A DNA stretch of 12,721 bases from Zhenhengia yiwuensis (GTDB lineage: Bacteria > Bacillota > Clostridia > Lachnospirales > Cellulosilyticaceae), in assembly GCF_014384995.1 (NCBI RefSeq), contig NZ_JACRSY010000056.1:1-12721 (forward strand). Direction: 5' to 3'. The position numbers and the translations under genes were made by a program. This document shows positions 1 through 6,681 of the stretch, in pieces. How positions within the stretch are numbered: position 1 is the first letter of the stretch; every line of letters starts with the position of its first letter. The notes below the pieces were generated by a model, which worked only from the letters and a program-made list of their open reading frames with translations, made no database searches and was not told the DNA's origin.

Positions 1-144
1 TTTCCTAAAAATATGGATATAACGGATACTCCCGATAATGTCATTCAAGAAAAAGTATTAGAGTTAAATAAACGACCTCGTAAATGCTTAAACTGGAAAA
101 CACCCTATGAAGTATATTACGAAAAGGTGTTGCACTTAACTTGA
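1..144 (+). CDS. IS30-family transposase, C-terminal end (5' truncated by window)
   Basis: Frame 1 is open from the first base to a TGA at 142-144, giving 47 residues. The segment LNKRPRKCLNWKTPYEVYY followed by a short tail matches the conserved C-terminus of IS30-family DDE transposases (an NxRPRK block followed by a TP-x-E-V/F block). The enzyme cuts and joins the ends of its own insertion sequence. The catalytic DDE residues lie upstream, outside the window. The coding end runs into the right inverted repeat, as is normal in compact IS30 elements. The copy reads toward the recombinase gene. A second IS30 end in the same orientation closes the window. Family assignment is confident; whether the copy is intact cannot be seen. 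Confidence 0.9.
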   Translation, partial: FPKNMDITDTPDNVIQEKVLELNKRPRKCLNWKTPYEVYYEKVLHLT

Positions 145-150
145 CAATTC
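125..150. repeat. IS30 right inverted repeat (IRR)
   Basis: The reverse complement of 125-150 matches 12607-12632 at 22 of 26 positions and shares an unbroken 14-bp block, TAAGTGCAACACCT. This fits the terminal inverted repeats of one IS30-type element or of two close copies. The IS therefore ends near 150, only about 11 bp before the likely start of the recombinase gene. Confidence 0.8.
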
Positions 151-161
151 GCCATGCAAAA

Positions 162-1058
162 ATGATTTTAAATGAATTTTTATTAGAAATTACAATTAAA
201 AATTATTCAGAACGAACGAAGAAAAGTTATAGGAATAATGTTAATTTATTCTTGACTTGGTTAGAGCTTGAGTACAGTATTACAGAAATAGAAGATATTC
301 TAGTAACTCATATCAAATCTTATATTAAATATCAGAGTGCAAAAGGTAGGAAGGCAACCTATGTCAATTCTATTCTTAAATGCCTTGTCTCATATTTTAA
401 TTATGCTGTAGATGAGGAATATATTAATATGAATATTGCCAAGAGGGTTAAATTTCAAAGAGAGGATAAAGTTATTATAAAAACCTTTACAGATTCAGAA
501 GTAAGATCTATGATATCAAGCTTTTCTTATAATAGCTATATGGAAGCTCGCAATAAGTGTATTGTAGCTTTATTGCTTGATACAGGGATAAGAAATGCTG
601 AACTCTGTGCTATCAAAATTCAGGATGTAAAAGAAGAGAGTATCTTAATTTTTGGTAAAGGGTATAAAGAGCGCTTGGTACCCTTATCTCCTTTTTTAAA
701 AAAGGTAATGCTAAAATATGCTAGTATAAGAGATTTTTATTTTAAAGAACATGGGCAGCTTTTTGAGTATTATTTTTTATCTTATAGAGCAAAACCACTA
801 ACTATTGAAGCCGTTGAGCGTGTTGTTAGGATAGCTGGAGAAAGAGCTAAGGTTAGGAGAGATATTAGATGTTCGCCACATACTTGTAGACACTATTATG
901 CCCAAGCTCAACTTAGAAATGGTTTAGATGTCTATTCTGTAAGTAGATTATTGGGACATGAAGATATCACCATTACAAAGCGCTATTTACAATCTATACA
1001 AGATGAACAAGTTCTAGATATGAGCATTAAAACTTCGCCACTTATGAATTTGAAGTAA
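162..1058 (+). CDS. Tyrosine recombinase / phage integrase
   Basis: This 298-aa site-specific recombinase cuts and rejoins DNA through a tyrosine-DNA intermediate. An N-terminal core-binding (SAM-like) domain covers about residues 4-95: EFLLEI, then SERTKKSYRNN. The catalytic domain follows with all expected residues visible: Arg144 (DTGIRNAEL), the beta-hairpin Lys166 (FGKGYKERLVPL), His240 and Arg243 (SPHTCRH), His266 (LLGHEDITITKRY) and the nucleophile Tyr275. Length is normal for XerC/D-like phage integrases. The frame stays open to a TTG at 141, but that lies inside the IS30 repeat, so ATG 162 is preferred. No good ribosome site precedes it, and the IS probably displaced the native promoter and leader. 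It may have served element integration and excision, or dimer resolution. Catalytic integrity looks good; expression is uncertain. Confidence 0.9.
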   Translation: MILNEFLLEITIKNYSERTKKSYRNNVNLFLTWLELEYSITEIEDILVTHIKSYIKYQSAKGRKATYVNSILKCLVSYFNYAVDEEYINMNIAKRVKFQREDKVIIKTFTDSEVRSMISSFSYNSYMEARNKCIVALLLDTGIRNAELCAIKIQDVKEESILIFGKGYKERLVPLSPFLKKVMLKYASIRDFYFKEHGQLFEYYFLSYRAKPLTIEAVERVVRIAGERAKVRRDIRCSPHTCRHYYAQAQLRNGLDVYSVSRLLGHEDITITKRYLQSIQDEQVLDMSIKTSPLMNLK

Positions 1059-1077
1059 CTATGAATATATTTAGGTC

Positions 1078-1103
1078 AGGCCTTATACTGGCCTATTTTT
1101 TTT
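1078..1103 (+). terminator. Intrinsic terminator after recombinase
   Basis: A perfect 5-bp stem, AGGCC (1078-1082) with GGCCT (1090-1094), has a 7-nt loop and is followed by eight T residues (1096-1103). It lies 20 bp past the recombinase stop and separates that gene from the phage early operon. Confidence 0.8.
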
Positions 1104-1129
1104 GCCCATTTTCTCCATTTACACTTTAT

Positions 1130-1206
1130 TCATAAATAGTTCATAAAAGCCTCACAAAAGCCTCATATTGGCTTCATAAAGGCCTCATAAAAGCCTTAAA
1201 AAGGCC
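1130..1206. repeat. Seven tandem 11-bp repeats (TCATAAAAGCC type)
   Basis: Consecutive 11-bp units begin at 1130, 1141, 1152, 1163, 1174, 1185 and 1196. They read TCATAAATAGT, TCATAAAAGCC, TCACAAAAGCC, TCATATTGGCT, TCATAAAGGCC, TCATAAAAGCC and TTAAAAAGGCC, with a partial unit TCAT after them. Two units are identical and the rest differ at one to four positions. An 11-bp period places every unit on about the same face of the helix, which suits cooperative protein binding. The array lies between the recombinase terminator and the Cro-like gene. Possible roles are an operator array, recombinase/excisionase arm sites near attP, or replication iterons. The sequence alone does not decide. Confidence 0.85.
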
Positions 1207-1246
1207 TCATTCCTATGTCAAAAATTCATTTTATTATGTTTTTGTA

Positions 1247-1271
1247 GCGAAGGACAGCAACACACTTTCGC
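1247..1271 (+). promoter_or_regulatory. Inverted repeat in leader of Cro-like gene
   Basis: GCGAA (1247-1251) pairs with TTCGC (1267-1271), and a G-T wobble and a G-C pair can extend the stem inward. It sits just upstream of the ribosome site of the HTH gene and could be an operator half-site pair or a leader hairpin. A -10-like TATTAT is seen at 1232-1237, but no convincing -35 box was found. Confidence 0.4.
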
Positions 1272-1295
1272 AAGATAGAAATGGAGGTATCAAAA

Positions 1296-1487
1296 ATGTT
1301 TAGAAATCTAAAAGCTGAGATGGGAAGAAACTCAATTCGAGCTAAAGACATTGCAAAAGCATTAAATGTGAGAGAAGCCACTATCTCTTTTAAAATGAAT
1401 GGTAAAAGTGATTTTACGTTTAATGAGGCTAAGCAAATTAAAGAAATATTTTTTCCAGACTTAGATATTGAATACTTATTTGCATAA
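1296..1487 (+). CDS. Cro-like HTH (XRE/DUF739-type) DNA-binding protein
   Basis: A 63-aa protein that is almost entirely one helix-turn-helix domain: FRNLKAEMGRNSIRAKDIAK, then LNVREATISFKMNG, then EAKQIKEIFFPDLDIEYLF. The order and the closing F-P-D-x-x-x-E-Y-L-F block match short Cro-like phage regulators of Firmicutes. Such proteins bind operator DNA as dimers and switch early transcription. GGAGG at 1283-1287 lies 8 bp before ATG 1296, which fixes this start; the earlier in-frame ATG 1281 overlaps that ribosome site. It is the first gene of the early operon and directly follows the 11-bp repeat array, its most obvious candidate target. No CI-type partner repressor is present in the window. 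Function is inferred from family. Confidence 0.8.
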   Translation: MFRNLKAEMGRNSIRAKDIAKALNVREATISFKMNGKSDFTFNEAKQIKEIFFPDLDIEYLFA

Positions 1488-1503
1488 TACAGGAGGCGAA
1501 GGA

Positions 1504-1695
1504 ATGGAAGCATTATTTAACTTAATCAATGATAAGGAAGATTTAGCATTAGAAAACACAATCATCAAGTGGAGAATCGAAAGATATGAAGAGTTGCTAG
1601 AGGAAATATTAGAATGCCTATGTGAAGAAGATGTATTAGCTATGCAATATGCAATTAAATATAAAAAACTTAAAGAAGTAGAGATAGGGAGATAA
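1504..1695 (+). CDS. Small acidic phage protein, unknown function
   Basis: A 63-aa protein with no recognised family. It is rich in Glu and predicted helical (ERYEELLEEILECLCEEDV), which suggests a helical bundle or coiled-coil pair rather than an enzyme. AGGAGG at 1491-1496 is 7 bp before ATG 1504, so this start is preferred over the upstream in-frame ATG at 1468, which overlaps the end of the HTH gene. It lies 16 bp after the Cro-like gene and 5 bp before the Gam-like gene, so it is surely co-transcribed with the recombination genes. Small proteins at this position in Firmicutes prophages are common but mostly uncharacterised. Confidence 0.65.
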   Translation: MEALFNLINDKEDLALENTIIKWRIERYEELLEEILECLCEEDVLAMQYAIKYKKLKEVEIGR

Positions 1696-1700
1696 GGGAT

Positions 1701-2228
1701 ATGGCTAAAAAGTTAAATGTGGAAATGGATGAAAGAGTCGTTCAATTAAAAGTAGAGATGGATAACTTAGTAGAGGATATTAAAGATCTAGACTATCAGA
1801 TTGTTGAATTAGAAGAAATGTTTAAGCTGCATCAAGAGCAACTAAAGAATAAGTTTGAAGATAAAAGGTACAGTCTTATAAGAAAACAAGAGAGCTTAAA
1901 AACACATTTAAGAGGCTTATTTGAACAGGTACCACAGAGTGAGACAAAGACTCAAAGAAAAGTAAAGTTGCTTAATGCAGATGTGGTTGTGAAGAAACCA
2001 AGACCTGATTTTGAAAAGGATACAGGTAAACTCTTAGAATGGGCTATAGCTAATCAAAGAGAGGATCTAATTACTAGAAAGGAAGTTGTAAGTTTCAAGT
2101 GGGGAGATTTTAAGAAGGATTTAGTAGATACAGATTATGGGATTGTAGATTTTAAGACAGGAGAAACACTTGAAATAGAAGGGCTAGTCCCAATAATGAA
2201 GCTAGAAGAATTAGAAATTAAATATTAA
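1701..2228 (+). CDS. Gam-like host-nuclease inhibitor family protein
   Basis: This 175-aa protein has a long N-terminal coiled coil (about residues 5-75, heptad-like VEMDNLVEDIKDLDYQIVEL). A compact C-terminal part holds SETKTQRKVKLLNADVVVKK and then KLLEWAIANQRED and WGDFKKDL. This matches the Gam-like proteins that Firmicutes phages carry beside Sak4 and DUF669 genes. Gam proteins bind DNA ends and protect them from RecBCD/AddAB-type exonucleases, so it probably shields replicating phage DNA. The ATG at 1701 follows an AAGGGA-type ribosome site. The Sak4-like gene starts 15 bp downstream with an almost identical initiation region. The assignment rests on pattern and context, not on a conserved catalytic residue. 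Confidence 0.7.
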   Translation: MAKKLNVEMDERVVQLKVEMDNLVEDIKDLDYQIVELEEMFKLHQEQLKNKFEDKRYSLIRKQESLKTHLRGLFEQVPQSETKTQRKVKLLNADVVVKKPRPDFEKDTGKLLEWAIANQREDLITRKEVVSFKWGDFKKDLVDTDYGIVDFKTGETLEIEGLVPIMKLEELEIKY

Positions 2229-2242
2229 AGGAGATAAGGGAT

Positions 2243-2881
2243 ATGGCAAAAGCAATTTGTATTATAGGTGAATCAGGTGCTGGTAAAACCACATCATTAA
2301 GGAATTTAGACCCAAAGGAAACTTATTATATTGATGCAGATAAAAAGGGAAGTGCATGGAGAGGCTTTAGGCAGCAATACAACTCGCAGAATAAAAACTA
2401 TATTGCTACAGATGATCCTAATAAGGTATTAGCCCTGATGAAAGGCATTAGTGAGAAAAGTAGCCTTAAATATATTGTGGTAGATACTTTGAATGGCATT
2501 ATGATTGGTGAAGAAATGAGACGGTCTAAAGAAAAGAACTTTGATAAGTGGCTAGACCTTGCTAGCTATATCTACAGTATCTTGGATGTAGTGTGTGACC
2601 TTCGAGATGACCTAACAATTATTTATACAGCCCATAGTGAAACGGAATGCACAGAGGATGGCTATATGTGGACAAGGATGAAGACCACAGGAAAGAAACT
2701 GAACAAGCTTGTACCTGAATCTAAGTTTAATGTGGTTCTATTAGCAAAATGCAAGGATGGTAGATACATCTTTGAGACCCACAGTAAGAACTCTACAGCC
2801 AAGACACCTTTTGGAGCCTTTGAAGAGGATGAGATAGAGAACGATATTGTGCCAGTATTGCGTGTATTAGAGGAGTTTTAG
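2243..2881 (+). CDS. Sak4-like RecA-fold ATPase (phage recombinase)
   Basis: A 212-aa P-loop ATPase. Walker A is GESGAGKTTS (residues 9-18, Lys15). Walker B is YIVVDTLNG with Asp81. A later strand, LTIIYTAHSE (124-133), fits the sensor-like strand of RecA-fold proteins. The size and gene order (Gam, this gene, ERCC4 nuclease, DUF669) fit the Sak4 group of phage annealing/recombination ATPases, which act on single-stranded DNA with an SSB partner. The ATG at 2243 follows AAGGAG; the TAG stop directly abuts the next ATG, so translation is probably coupled. The ATP-binding site looks intact. The exact activity, annealing versus strand exchange, cannot be read from the sequence. Confidence 0.82.
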   Translation: MAKAICIIGESGAGKTTSLRNLDPKETYYIDADKKGSAWRGFRQQYNSQNKNYIATDDPNKVLALMKGISEKSSLKYIVVDTLNGIMIGEEMRRSKEKNFDKWLDLASYIYSILDVVCDLRDDLTIIYTAHSETECTEDGYMWTRMKTTGKKLNKLVPESKFNVVLLAKCKDGRYIFETHSKNSTAKTPFGAFEEDEIENDIVPVLRVLEEF

Positions 2882-3406
2882 ATGTTTAGGTACTCGGATA
2901 AGGAAATCAAAGAAATCTTAAAAGAGGCTACTGTGGTAGTAGATACAAGAGAGCAGAAATGTGGACATATTATTCAGTATTTTACTGCAAAAAAGATTCC
3001 ATATGTCTGTGAAAAGCTGGACTTTGGGGATTACACCCTCAAGGTTCATCTCCCACACGTAGAAAGACCAGTCTATCTCCAAGATAAATGTGTCATAGAA
3101 CGTAAGGCTAACCTAAATGAGCTAAGTGGTAACTTTACACAAAGCAGAGAACGTATAGAGAGTGAATTTCTAAAAGGTATGGGGAAGATGTACCTTTTAA
3201 TTGAGAATGCAAAGTATGAGGATATTCTACTGCAGAACTACAACACAAAATATCTACCACAGTCTTTTATGGGAACACTGAAGGCCTTTGAAGCAAGATA
3301 TGACCTAAAGATTATGTATTTAGAGAATAGCACCTATAGTGGTGATTTTATTTATAGAACGTTACAACATTATTTAAGAGAATTATTAAGAAAAGGAGAG
3401 CTATAA
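2882..3406 (+). CDS. ERCC4-domain (XPF-type) nuclease
   Basis: A 174-aa nuclease with the full XPF/ERCC4 catalytic signature: VVVDTREQ (Asp21, Glu24), LDFGDY (Asp50) and VIERKANLNEL (Glu73-Arg74-Lys75). A core strand, KMYLLIENA, follows at about 102-110. XPF-type nucleases cut branched or flapped DNA, using a metal bound by the D and ERK residues. In a phage it would process recombination or replication intermediates. The protein has no helicase or tandem HhH domain, as is normal for the short phage form. AGGAG at 2871-2875 lies inside the previous gene, and the start directly follows that gene's stop. All catalytic positions are present, so it is probably active. Confidence 0.87.
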   Translation: MFRYSDKEIKEILKEATVVVDTREQKCGHIIQYFTAKKIPYVCEKLDFGDYTLKVHLPHVERPVYLQDKCVIERKANLNELSGNFTQSRERIESEFLKGMGKMYLLIENAKYEDILLQNYNTKYLPQSFMGTLKAFEARYDLKIMYLENSTYSGDFIYRTLQHYLRELLRKGEL

Positions 3407-3408
3407 AA

Positions 3409-3963
3409 ATGAAGAAATGGAATGGATATGAAACAACACAAGTTGGAGGAGAAAAAAGAAAACTACCAGCTGGTGCATATGTTTGTAAGATTATAGATGC
3501 AAATGAAGAGGTTTATGGCTGGGGGAATGTGGTAGTGATCCATTTTGATATTGCAGAAGGCCCTTATAAGAATTTTTATCTAGAGCAATATGAAAAGCAA
3601 AAAGGTGATAAAAAGTGGAAAGGTACTTATAGGTTAACTTGCCCTAAAGATGATGGCAGTGAAAAGGATGAGCGAATTAAAAAGAACTTCAAGACTTTTA
3701 TTCACCACATTGAAAAGAGCAATACAGGCTATAAGTGGGATTGGAATGAGCACAACCTGAGAGCCAAACTCTTTGGTGGTATTTTTGGTGAGAAGGAATA
3801 CGAGATTGAAGGGAATACGGGATTCTTTACCACATTACGCTATACAACAGATACAGAAAGTGTCAAGACTGCTCTTATTCCAAAGCCAGTACTACTTAAA
3901 AAGCAAGCTACACCTGTAGTAGAGGCTCAGATAGATTGGGAAGATGATTCTTTACCATTCTAG
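3409..3963 (+). CDS. DUF669-like putative ssDNA-binding protein
   Basis: A 184-aa protein resembling the DUF669 family found in phage replication modules. Recognisable parts are the N-terminal WNGYETT segment, LPAGAYVCKIIDA, VVVIHFDIAEGPYKNFY, and a central helix-rich region with FKTFIHHIEKSN. The family is usually taken as an ssDNA-binding or SSB-like replication factor. The final residues, DWEDDSLPF, resemble the acidic C-terminal tip of bacterial SSB (DDDIPF type), which recruits partner proteins; here it would recruit the neighbouring Sak4, nuclease or primase proteins. The ATG is preceded by AAGGAG, and the gene starts 2 bp after the nuclease stop. The binding role is inferred; family membership is fairly secure. 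Confidence 0.78.
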   Translation: MKKWNGYETTQVGGEKRKLPAGAYVCKIIDANEEVYGWGNVVVIHFDIAEGPYKNFYLEQYEKQKGDKKWKGTYRLTCPKDDGSEKDERIKKNFKTFIHHIEKSNTGYKWDWNEHNLRAKLFGGIFGEKEYEIEGNTGFFTTLRYTTDTESVKTALIPKPVLLKKQATPVVEAQIDWEDDSLPF

Positions 3964-3989
3964 AAAACAGCTAGAAAGGAGATGAGAGA

Positions 3990-4850
3990 GTGCGTTATAG
4001 TGATGTACCACAAGAACTCAAAGAAATGAACAGATGGGTATTGTACAGAATGTTCTTAGATGAAAAGACAGGTAAATACACCAAAAAGCCCTTTAATGCT
4101 AGAACGGGTGGCATGGCCCAAAGTAATAACCCTCGTACATGGTGTGATTATGATACAGCTATGCGTGTCGTAGCGCATTATGATGGCTTAGGTTTTATGT
4201 TGGGGGATGGCATCTTTGGTGTGGATATAGATGGTGTAGACTTGAAAGATTCTATAGTCAATGAAGTTATAACCACACTAGGCAGCTATGCCGAAGTCTC
4301 ACCAAGCGGCAAGGGTATCCATGTCATTTGTAAAGGCACTAAGCCACAGGGAGCTTGCAGAAAAGGCAACTTTGAGTGCTACGAGAAAGGGCGATTCTTT
4401 ACAGTAACAGGGAAGGTGATTGAGCCTTATACCACACTTAGGGATTGTACAGAGAGCATTAAGCCTCTCTATGAGAAGTACTTGAAAACCCAAGAACCTA
4501 AAAGAATTTCTACCACACAACTAGTTTATAGCCAAGTTCAAGCCCTTTCAGACAGTGAAGTCCTCGAGAAGGCACGTAAACAGGCCAAATTTAATACGCT
4601 CTATTACTATGGGTGGGGAAGTGGAGATGCTTCAAGGGATGATATGGCACTTGTAGACTATCTTATCTTCTGGACAGGTGGTAATACCACACAGATTGAT
4701 AGACTCTTTAGAGACAGTGCGTTGATGAGGCCTAAATGGGACAGGAAGCAAAGTGGTTCTACGTACGGTGAATTAACTATCAGAAAATGCATGAGAACAT
4801 ACAATGGGGATTATTATAATCCACATCATTATAAAGAGGAGGCGAGATAG
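3990..4850 (+). CDS. PrimPol-type phage primase
   Basis: A 286-aa primase-polymerase protein that would synthesise primers for phage replication. The archaeo-eukaryotic primase core is visible. NRWVLYR opens the domain (14-20). GVDIDGVD carries the metal-binding Asp79 and Asp81. SPSGKGIH (104-111) gives the Ser-x-His-type nucleotide site with His111. RFFTVTG (135-141) closes it. A C-terminal helical segment, DMALVDYLIFWTGG to RPKWDRK, is the linker domain commonly found between PrimPol and D5-like helicases. GTG 3990 is chosen because AAAGGAG lies 8 bp upstream and the conserved start MRYSDVPQELKEMNRWV follows. The stop shares one base with the GTG of the helicase gene, so the two products are probably made together. 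Confidence 0.87.
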   Translation: MRYSDVPQELKEMNRWVLYRMFLDEKTGKYTKKPFNARTGGMAQSNNPRTWCDYDTAMRVVAHYDGLGFMLGDGIFGVDIDGVDLKDSIVNEVITTLGSYAEVSPSGKGIHVICKGTKPQGACRKGNFECYEKGRFFTVTGKVIEPYTTLRDCTESIKPLYEKYLKTQEPKRISTTQLVYSQVQALSDSEVLEKARKQAKFNTLYYYGWGSGDASRDDMALVDYLIFWTGGNTTQIDRLFRDSALMRPKWDRKQSGSTYGELTIRKCMRTYNGDYYNPHHYKEEAR

Positions 4851-5212
4851 TGGAACAAGAGGAGATAAAGCCTGAATTATCAAGGCTAGATTTTAACGAG
4901 GATAAAACGTACATCTTTTTAGATATACAGGATAAAGCTGAGAGAGATAAAAATTACAAGCTTCTATTGGAGGAAGCTATAAGAAGGGGGGAAGAGGAAG
5001 TATTTAAAAGCAAGGCAGAAGAGATAAACAGAAAGTTTAACCCCTATTCTGCCCCATACCTAGTGCCTAATAAGCATGGGAAATTAGTGGTTAATACAAG
5101 TTTATTGGCTGAGTATATCAGGAATAACAGCTATTATTATATTGTTAAAAAACAAGGGAGTGAAACATTCTTTATTTATTGGTATGAAGAAGGGTATTAC
5201 AAGCATATGTAG
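4850..5212 (+). CDS. D5-like helicase, N-terminal fragment (ends at in-frame amber)
   Basis: The first 120 codons of a phage D5-like helicase/primase-helicase, ending in TAG at 5210-5212. The GTG start overlaps the primase stop (TAGTG) and follows AGAGGAGG, so initiation is strong. The fragment carries the N-terminal region usually found before the SF3 helicase: NPYSAPYLVPNKHGKLVVNT, LLAEYIRNN and ETFFIYWYEEGYYKHM. After the TAG the same frame continues with AGEVKAKIKEYIPLEI, the expected next block of the family. One C-to-T change of a CAG (Gln) codon would create this stop. The fragment alone has no ATPase motif. It is best read as the front half of a gene broken by a nonsense mutation or joined by readthrough. 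Confidence 0.85.
   Translation: MEQEEIKPELSRLDFNEDKTYIFLDIQDKAERDKNYKLLLEEAIRRGEEEVFKSKAEEINRKFNPYSAPYLVPNKHGKLVVNTSLLAEYIRNNSYYYIVKKQGSETFFIYWYEEGYYKHM
5210..5212 (+). other. In-frame amber codon interrupting helicase
   Basis: TAG lies between codons for KHM and AGEVKAK in an otherwise continuous 504-codon frame (4850-6361). TAG also ends the Sak4-like, DUF669-like, primase, helicase and SSB-like genes, so it acts as a normal stop in this element. That points to a nonsense mutation, sequencing error or occasional readthrough rather than code reassignment. Confidence 0.85.
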
Positions 5213-5299
5213 GCTGGTGAAGTAAAAGCCAAAATTAAAGAATACATTCCTCTTGAAATACGTAGACCTACAGTATGGGAGGATACCTATAAGGATTTA

Positions 5300-6361
5300 G
5301 TGTCCACTAACAACTTTATTAGTTATGATCAATTAAATACTTATGAGCACCTCATTAATTTCAAAAATGGTATTTTAGATACTCAAACATGGCAACTCAT
5401 TAAACACAGTCCACAATACAATCATACTTATCAAATCCAATATAACTACAATGAAAAGGCAGAAGAACCTAAAATATGGAAGCAATTTGTAGCAACACTT
5501 GTATCAGGCGATACGGATTCGGCATATAGTTTACAGGAATGGATGGGGCTAAATATTTCTGATTATAATGCAAACCTATGTAAGAAGTCAGTTGCACTTT
5601 GTGGGGCTGTAGGGAATACAGGTAAATCAAAATTGCTGAAGATGTTAGCTCAAATAATAGGTATTCATAATATATGTAGTAAATCTATTCAAGACTTATC
5701 AGCTCGCTTTGGAGCTGGAGCATTATATGGAAAAAAGTGTGTGCTTATTGATGACCAAAAGGCCACTAATATTGAAGATGGAAGTACATTTAAAGCCATA
5801 ACCGGTGATGGCATTATTGAAGCAGAGTTAAAAGGGAAAGATCCGTTTTCTTTTGCATTTAAAGGGGGTATAACTTTTACGTGCAATGAAATGCCCTATA
5901 TTAAGGATGATAAAGGAAGTCATATGTTTGAACGGTTTCTCATTATACCTTGTAACAATGTAATACCCAAGGAAAAAAGGGATAATAGACTTTTTGAAAA
6001 GATGGAAAAGGAAATAGAAGGTATCATTCTTTGGGCATTGAAAGGACTAAAAAGGCTTATGAACAATAGCTTTGTATTAACTGAGAGTGAAAGGAGTAAA
6101 GAAGCTAATAAGCAATATAGAGTGAGCAATGACAGCTTATTTAGATTTATTAATGAGTACTGCATTATAACAGGTGACAAGAGGGATAAAATTGCAAAGC
6201 CTGAGTTTGAAGAAAGATATACTTCCTTTTGTATTGCCAACGGCATTAATGGATTGGATAAGAAAAATATAGTAGATAGAGCAGAAAAGAATGGAGTAAT
6301 TTGCAATAAGTACAATGGCTACTATCATTATAGAGGGATAAGGTATAAGGATGGATTTTAG
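5300..6361 (+). CDS. D5-like SF3 replicative helicase, C-terminal part
   Basis: The ATPase part of the helicase, in the same frame as the fragment upstream. The open frame resumes directly after the TAG at 5210-5212; GTG 5300 is the first standard start, with only a weak AAGGA 4 bp before it. In full-length numbering the motifs are Walker A GAVGNTGKS (252-260), Walker B VLIDDQ (Asp301-Asp302), motif C FTCNEMP (Asn346) and the arginine-finger-like HMFERFLIIP (Arg362). A winged-helix-like C-terminus contains KPEFEERYTSFC. SF3 D5-like enzymes form hexamers that unwind phage DNA next to the primase. All motifs look intact, so whether the phage can replicate depends on readthrough, suppression or restart at 5300. 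It ends in TAG, right at the repeat region. Confidence 0.82.
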   Translation: MSTNNFISYDQLNTYEHLINFKNGILDTQTWQLIKHSPQYNHTYQIQYNYNEKAEEPKIWKQFVATLVSGDTDSAYSLQEWMGLNISDYNANLCKKSVALCGAVGNTGKSKLLKMLAQIIGIHNICSKSIQDLSARFGAGALYGKKCVLIDDQKATNIEDGSTFKAITGDGIIEAELKGKDPFSFAFKGGITFTCNEMPYIKDDKGSHMFERFLIIPCNNVIPKEKRDNRLFEKMEKEIEGIILWALKGLKRLMNNSFVLTESERSKEANKQYRVSNDSLFRFINEYCIITGDKRDKIAKPEFEERYTSFCIANGINGLDKKNIVDRAEKNGVICNKYNGYYHYRGIRYKDGF

Positions 6362-6603
6362 GGCATGGTAGGGCAAAGTAGGGAAAGAAAATTCCCCAAG
6401 CAATCCTTTGATTATCAAGCGTTATAAGGTTTTAGGGAATATAGAACTCTATATTAATATAAAAAATAATAATAGAGATGTAATAAATATATATAAGAAC
6501 TTCAGAAAAGATGCCCTATTTGCCCTAAGGTAGTGGAGGGCATGAGCCTCAATGGATAGAGAGGATAAATGGAAAAATACTGATTTCCCCAAATGCCCTA
6601 AAA
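6360..6603. repeat. AGGGCA repeats in both orientations around an AT-rich core (candidate origin)
   Basis: This covers most of the gene-free stretch 6362-6681. AGGGCA occurs on the plus strand from 6360, 6370 and 6537, and on the minus strand at 6512-6517, 6521-6526 and 6594-6599. A related AGGGAA starts at 6380, so the first three units are spaced exactly 10 bp. TTTTAGGGCAT (6356-6366) and its exact reverse complement (6593-6603) form the outer pair. Between the arms, about 6438-6500, is a strongly AT-rich tract. Repeats flanking an easily melted core beside the helicase gene suggest a replication origin. A long-range RNA hairpin or operator array is an alternative. No convincing ORF lies here. 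Confidence 0.6.
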
Positions 6604-6681
6604 GTAGCCGATAGCTTCAAGGAGAGAATAGAGGGGTAAGTGTGGTTAAAAATAAAAGATTAATGGAGAGGAAGATTTAGC

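Noticed and set aside
1130..1206. CRISPR array
   Set aside because: The 11-bp units are directly tandem with no spacers and no cas genes are nearby.
1226..1513. Minus-strand ORF opposite the Cro-like gene
   Set aside because: No ribosome site and no family match; it is the shadow of a well-supported plus-strand gene.
5300..5302. GTG 5300 as a genuine separate gene start
   Set aside because: The upstream AAGGA is weak and too close, and conserved helicase sequence continues unbroken from before it (5213-5299).
4850..6361. Phage-wide amber codon reassignment
   Set aside because: TAG ends several neighbouring genes (Sak4-like, DUF669-like, primase, SSB-like, paralogue A) at natural protein ends, so it is used as a true stop here.
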